From the NCBI GenBank assembly GCA_964610575.1, contig CAZSYX010000079.1, positions 1-15,822 on the forward strand: 15,822 nucleotides of DNA. The letters are read 5' to 3'. Below are positions 13,439 through 15,822 of this stretch, piece after piece. Position 1 is the stretch's first letter. The number at the start of each line of letters is the position of its first letter. The translations under genes were made by a program, and so were the position numbers. The DNA comes from JADJWR01 sp964610575. Lineage in GTDB: Bacteria; Pseudomonadota; Gammaproteobacteria; Burkholderiales; Burkholderiaceae_F. The notes beneath the pieces were generated by a model. It worked only from the letters and a program-made list of their open reading frames with translations. It searched no databases and was not told where the DNA came from.

Positions 13439-15822
13439 AACCTCGACTCGACCCAGCCCTTCACGCTGGCCAGCGCTTTAGGCAGCGCGGCAGCGTCGGT
13501 GCCGCCCGCCATCGCCATGTCGGCGCGGCCGCCGCCCTTGCCGCCCACCTGCTGGGCAACGAAGTTGACCAAGTCGCCGGCGGCGATCCTGCTGGTCGCG
13601 TCGGCGGTAACGCCGGCGGCGAGCTGCACCTTGCCGCCATCGACGGCGGCCAGAAGGATCGCTGCCGTCTTCAGCTTGTTCTTCAGCTTGTCGACCGTCT
13701 CGCGCAGGCTCTTGGCATCGGCCCCTTCGAGGGTCGCCGCCAGCACCTTGATGCCCTTGATGTCGATCGCCTGGTCAGCGAGATCCTCGCCCTGGCTGGC
13801 GGCGAGCTTGCCCTTCAGGCGCGCCAGTTCCTTCTCCAGCGCGCGCACGTTCTCGAGCAGCGCGCCGATCTTCGCCGGCACTTCCGCCGCCGGTGCCTTC
13901 AGGCTGCCTGCGATCTCCGCCAGCTGCGCGTCGAGCTTCTGCACGTAAGTGACCGCACCGGCGCCGGTCACCGCCTCGACACGGCGAACGCCGGCGGCGA
14001 TGCCGCCTTCGGCAACGATCTTGAACATGCCGATGTCGCCGGTGCGCCTGACGTGCGTGCCGCCGCACAGCTCGGTCGACAGGCTCTCGCCGTGCTCGCC
14101 CATCGCGATCACGCGCACCTCGTCGCCGTACTTGTCGCCGAAGAAGGCGAGCGCGCCGGCGCGGATCGCGTCGTCGTACTTCATCACCGTGGCCGCCACC
14201 GCCGCGTTGCCGCGTATCGCCTCGTTGACGATCTCCTCGACGCGGCGGATTTCCTCGGCCGTCATCGGCTTGTCGTGCGCGAAGTCGAAGCGGGTGCGCT
14301 CGGCGTCGACCAGCGAGCCCTTCTGCTGAACGTGGCTGCCCAGCACCCTGCGCAGCGCGGCGTGCATCAGATGGGTGGCCGAGTGGTTGTGCATCGAGCG
14401 CGTGCGGCGGGTGACATTCACCCGCGCGGTGACGCGCTCGCCGAACTCGAACGAGCCGGTCCTGACCACGCCATGATGGCCGACCACGTCGGCCTGGATC
14501 TTCTGCGTGTCGGCGACCTCGAAGGCGCCACCGGCGCCGACGAGTTCGCCGACATCGCCGACCTGGCCGCCGGACTCCGCATAGAACGGCGTCATGTCGA
14601 GCACGATGATCGCGTTCTGCCCGGCGCGCACCTCGTTCACCGCCGTGCCGTCGACGTACATCGCCACCACCTTGGCCTCGGCCGTCAGGTAGTCGTAGCC
14701 GACGAACTTCGTCTTCGCGCCGGCGTAGTCGACGCCGGCGGCCATCCTGAACTTGCCGGCCGCGCGCGCCTGCTCGCGCTGCCGCTCCATCGCCTCCTCG
14801 AAGCCGGCGTGGTCCACCGCAATGCCGCGCTCGCGGCAGATGTCGGCGGTGAGATCCACCGGGAAGCCGTAAGTGTCGTACAGCAGGAACACGGTCTCGC
14901 CGTCGAGCAGCCGCGCGTCGCCGCTGCCGAGCCGGCCGAGCGCGCCATCGAGGATCTTCATGCCGTGCTCGAGCGTCTCGCCGAAGCGCTCTTCCTCCTG
15001 CCTGAGCACGCCTTCGATGCGGCTGCGCATCTCGCGCAATTCCGGATACGCGGCGCCCATCTCGGCCACCAGGTCGGCGACGATGCGGTGGAAGAACGGC
15101 TTCGTCTGCCCCAGCTTGTAGCCGTGCCGCAGCGCGCGGCGGATGATCCGCCGCAACACGTACCCTCGACCTTCATTACCGGGAATGATCCCGTCGGCGA
15201 TCAGGAACGAGCAGGCGCGGATGTGATCGGCGATCACCTTCAGCGAGTTGTTCGCCAGGTCGCGGCTGGCCGTCTCGCGCGCCGCGGCCTTGATCAGGTT
15301 CTGGAACAGGTCGATCTCGTAGTTGGAGTGCACGTGCTGCAGCACCGCGGCCAGGCGCTCCAGCCCCATGCCGGTATCGACGCACGGCTTCGGCAGCGGC
15401 GTGAGCGTGCCCTTCTCGTCGCGGTCGAACTGCATGAAGACGAGGTTCCAGATCTCGATGTAGCGGTCGCCATCGGCATCCGGCGATCCCGGCGGTCCGC
15501 CCGCCACTTCCGGGCCGTGGTCGTAGAAGATCTCGCTGCACGGGCCGCACGGGCCGGTATCGGCCATCTGCCAGAAGTTGTCGGAGACGTACTTCGGCTG
15601 CCCCGGCTTGTCGCCGATGCGGATGCAGCGCTCGGCCGGCACGCCGATGTCCTTGGTCCAGATGTCGTAGGCCTCGTCGTCGTCGACGTAGACCGTGGTC
15701 CACAGCTTGTCCGCCGGCAAGCGGTAGACCTCGGTCAGCAGCTGCCACGAGTACCGGATGGCGTCGCGCTTGAAGTAGTCGCCGAAGCTGAAGTTGCCCA
15801 GCATCTCGAAGAACGTGTGGTG
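13435..15822 (-). CDS. alaS: Alanine--tRNA ligase, 5' end cut by window edge
   Basis: Class II synthetase that charges tRNA-Ala and clears mischarged Ser/Gly-tRNA-Ala. The frame is open to the right edge: 795 residues, lacking about 80-95 of the usual ~875, including motif 1. The first visible stretch is HHTFFEMLGNFSFGDYFK. Further marks are DTGPCGPCSEIFYD, GRGYVLRRIIRRALRHG, and the editing-domain metal ligands HSATH (14371-14385) and CGGTH (14053-14067). A coiled coil follows, then the C-Ala domain ending in VGGKGGGRADMAMAGG and GWVESRL. All expected domains after the cut are present and there is no internal stop or frameshift. It is the first gene of the minus-strand run seen here and overlaps the GNAT remnant by ATGA. 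The ATG at 15804 is internal, not the start. Confidence 0.96.
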   Translation of the reverse strand, partial: HHTFFEMLGNFSFGDYFKRDAIRYSWQLLTEVYRLPADKLWTTVYVDDDEAYDIWTKDIGVPAERCIRIGDKPGQPKYVSDNFWQMADTGPCGPCSEIFYDHGPEVAGGPPGSPDADGDRYIEIWNLVFMQFDRDEKGTLTPLPKPCVDTGMGLERLAAVLQHVHSNYEIDLFQNLIKAAARETASRDLANNSLKVIADHIRACSFLIADGIIPGNEGRGYVLRRIIRRALRHGYKLGQTKPFFHRIVADLVAEMGAAYPELREMRSRIEGVLRQEEERFGETLEHGMKILDGALGRLGSGDARLLDGETVFLLYDTYGFPVDLTADICRERGIAVDHAGFEEAMERQREQARAAGKFRMAAGVDYAGAKTKFVGYDYLTAEAKVVAMYVDGTAVNEVRAGQNAIIVLDMTPFYAESGGQVGDVGELVGAGGAFEVADTQKIQADVVGHHGVVRTGSFEFGERVTARVNVTRRTRSMHNHSATHLMHAALRRVLGSHVQQKGSLVDAERTRFDFAHDKPMTAEEIRRVEEIVNEAIRGNAAVAATVMKYDDAIRAGALAFFGDKYGDEVRVIAMGEHGESLSTELCGGTHVRRTGDIGMFKIVAEGGIAAGVRRVEAVTGAGAVTYVQKLDAQLAEIAGSLKAPAAEVPAKIGALLENVRALEKELARLKGKLAASQGEDLADQAIDIKGIKVLAATLEGADAKSLRETVDKLKNKLKTAAILLAAVDGGKVQLAAGVTADATSRIAAGDLVNFVAQQVGGKGGGRADMAMAGGTDAAALPKALASVKGWVESRL

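Noticed and set aside
1..15822. Search by eye for tRNA, rRNA, CRISPR, transposase, integrase, toxin-antitoxin or defence genes.
   Set aside because: None seen; nearly every base is used by the listed genes.

Overview
The window is a gene-dense, GC-rich piece of a bacterial chromosome that looks betaproteobacterial, most likely Burkholderiales. The basis is gene order and protein style: lptG-lptF divergent from pepA-holC, with valS nearby, and alaS followed by a small lipoprotein gene, a NUDIX gene and a tusA-like gene. The genus cannot be fixed from sequence alone. No rRNA, tRNA, CRISPR array, insertion sequence, phage gene or attachment site was seen. No gene-free stretch exceeds about 165 bases.

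Layout. (1) 1-2218, minus strand: lptF then lptG (lptG runs off the left edge), the inner-membrane permease of the LPS exporter. (2) 2381-5033, plus strand: pepA (leucyl aminopeptidase), holC (DNA polymerase III chi) and an acidic, low-complexity hypothetical protein coupled to holC. (3) 5028-7226, minus strand: an exported S9 prolyl oligopeptidase-like protease whose stop codon overlaps that of the hypothetical gene. (4) 7350-10184, plus strand: valS. (5) 10209-11057, minus strand: a hexose-6-phosphate mutarotase-like protein. (6) 11121-11786, plus strand: a YceH/DUF480 protein. (7) 11802-15822, minus strand, read right to left: alaS (5' end outside the window), a 52-codon remnant of a GNAT acetyltransferase, a small lipoprotein, a NUDIX hydrolase, a TusA-family protein and a one-membrane-segment hypothetical protein.

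Most of the content is housekeeping: two aminoacyl-tRNA synthetases, peptide turnover, replication clamp-loader accessory, LPS export, tRNA sulfur relay. I do not see an undescribed defence, mobile or biosynthetic system. The points most worth a second look are: the truncated GNAT frame held between alaS and the lipoprotein gene by ATGA overlaps on both sides; the oppositely oriented protease gene separating holC and its partner from valS; the overlapping palindromic stop codons at 5028-5033, followed by a hairpin; and a G-quadruplex-type run at 11852-11873, inside the codons of a Pro/Ala-rich tail and just beyond the yceH stop.
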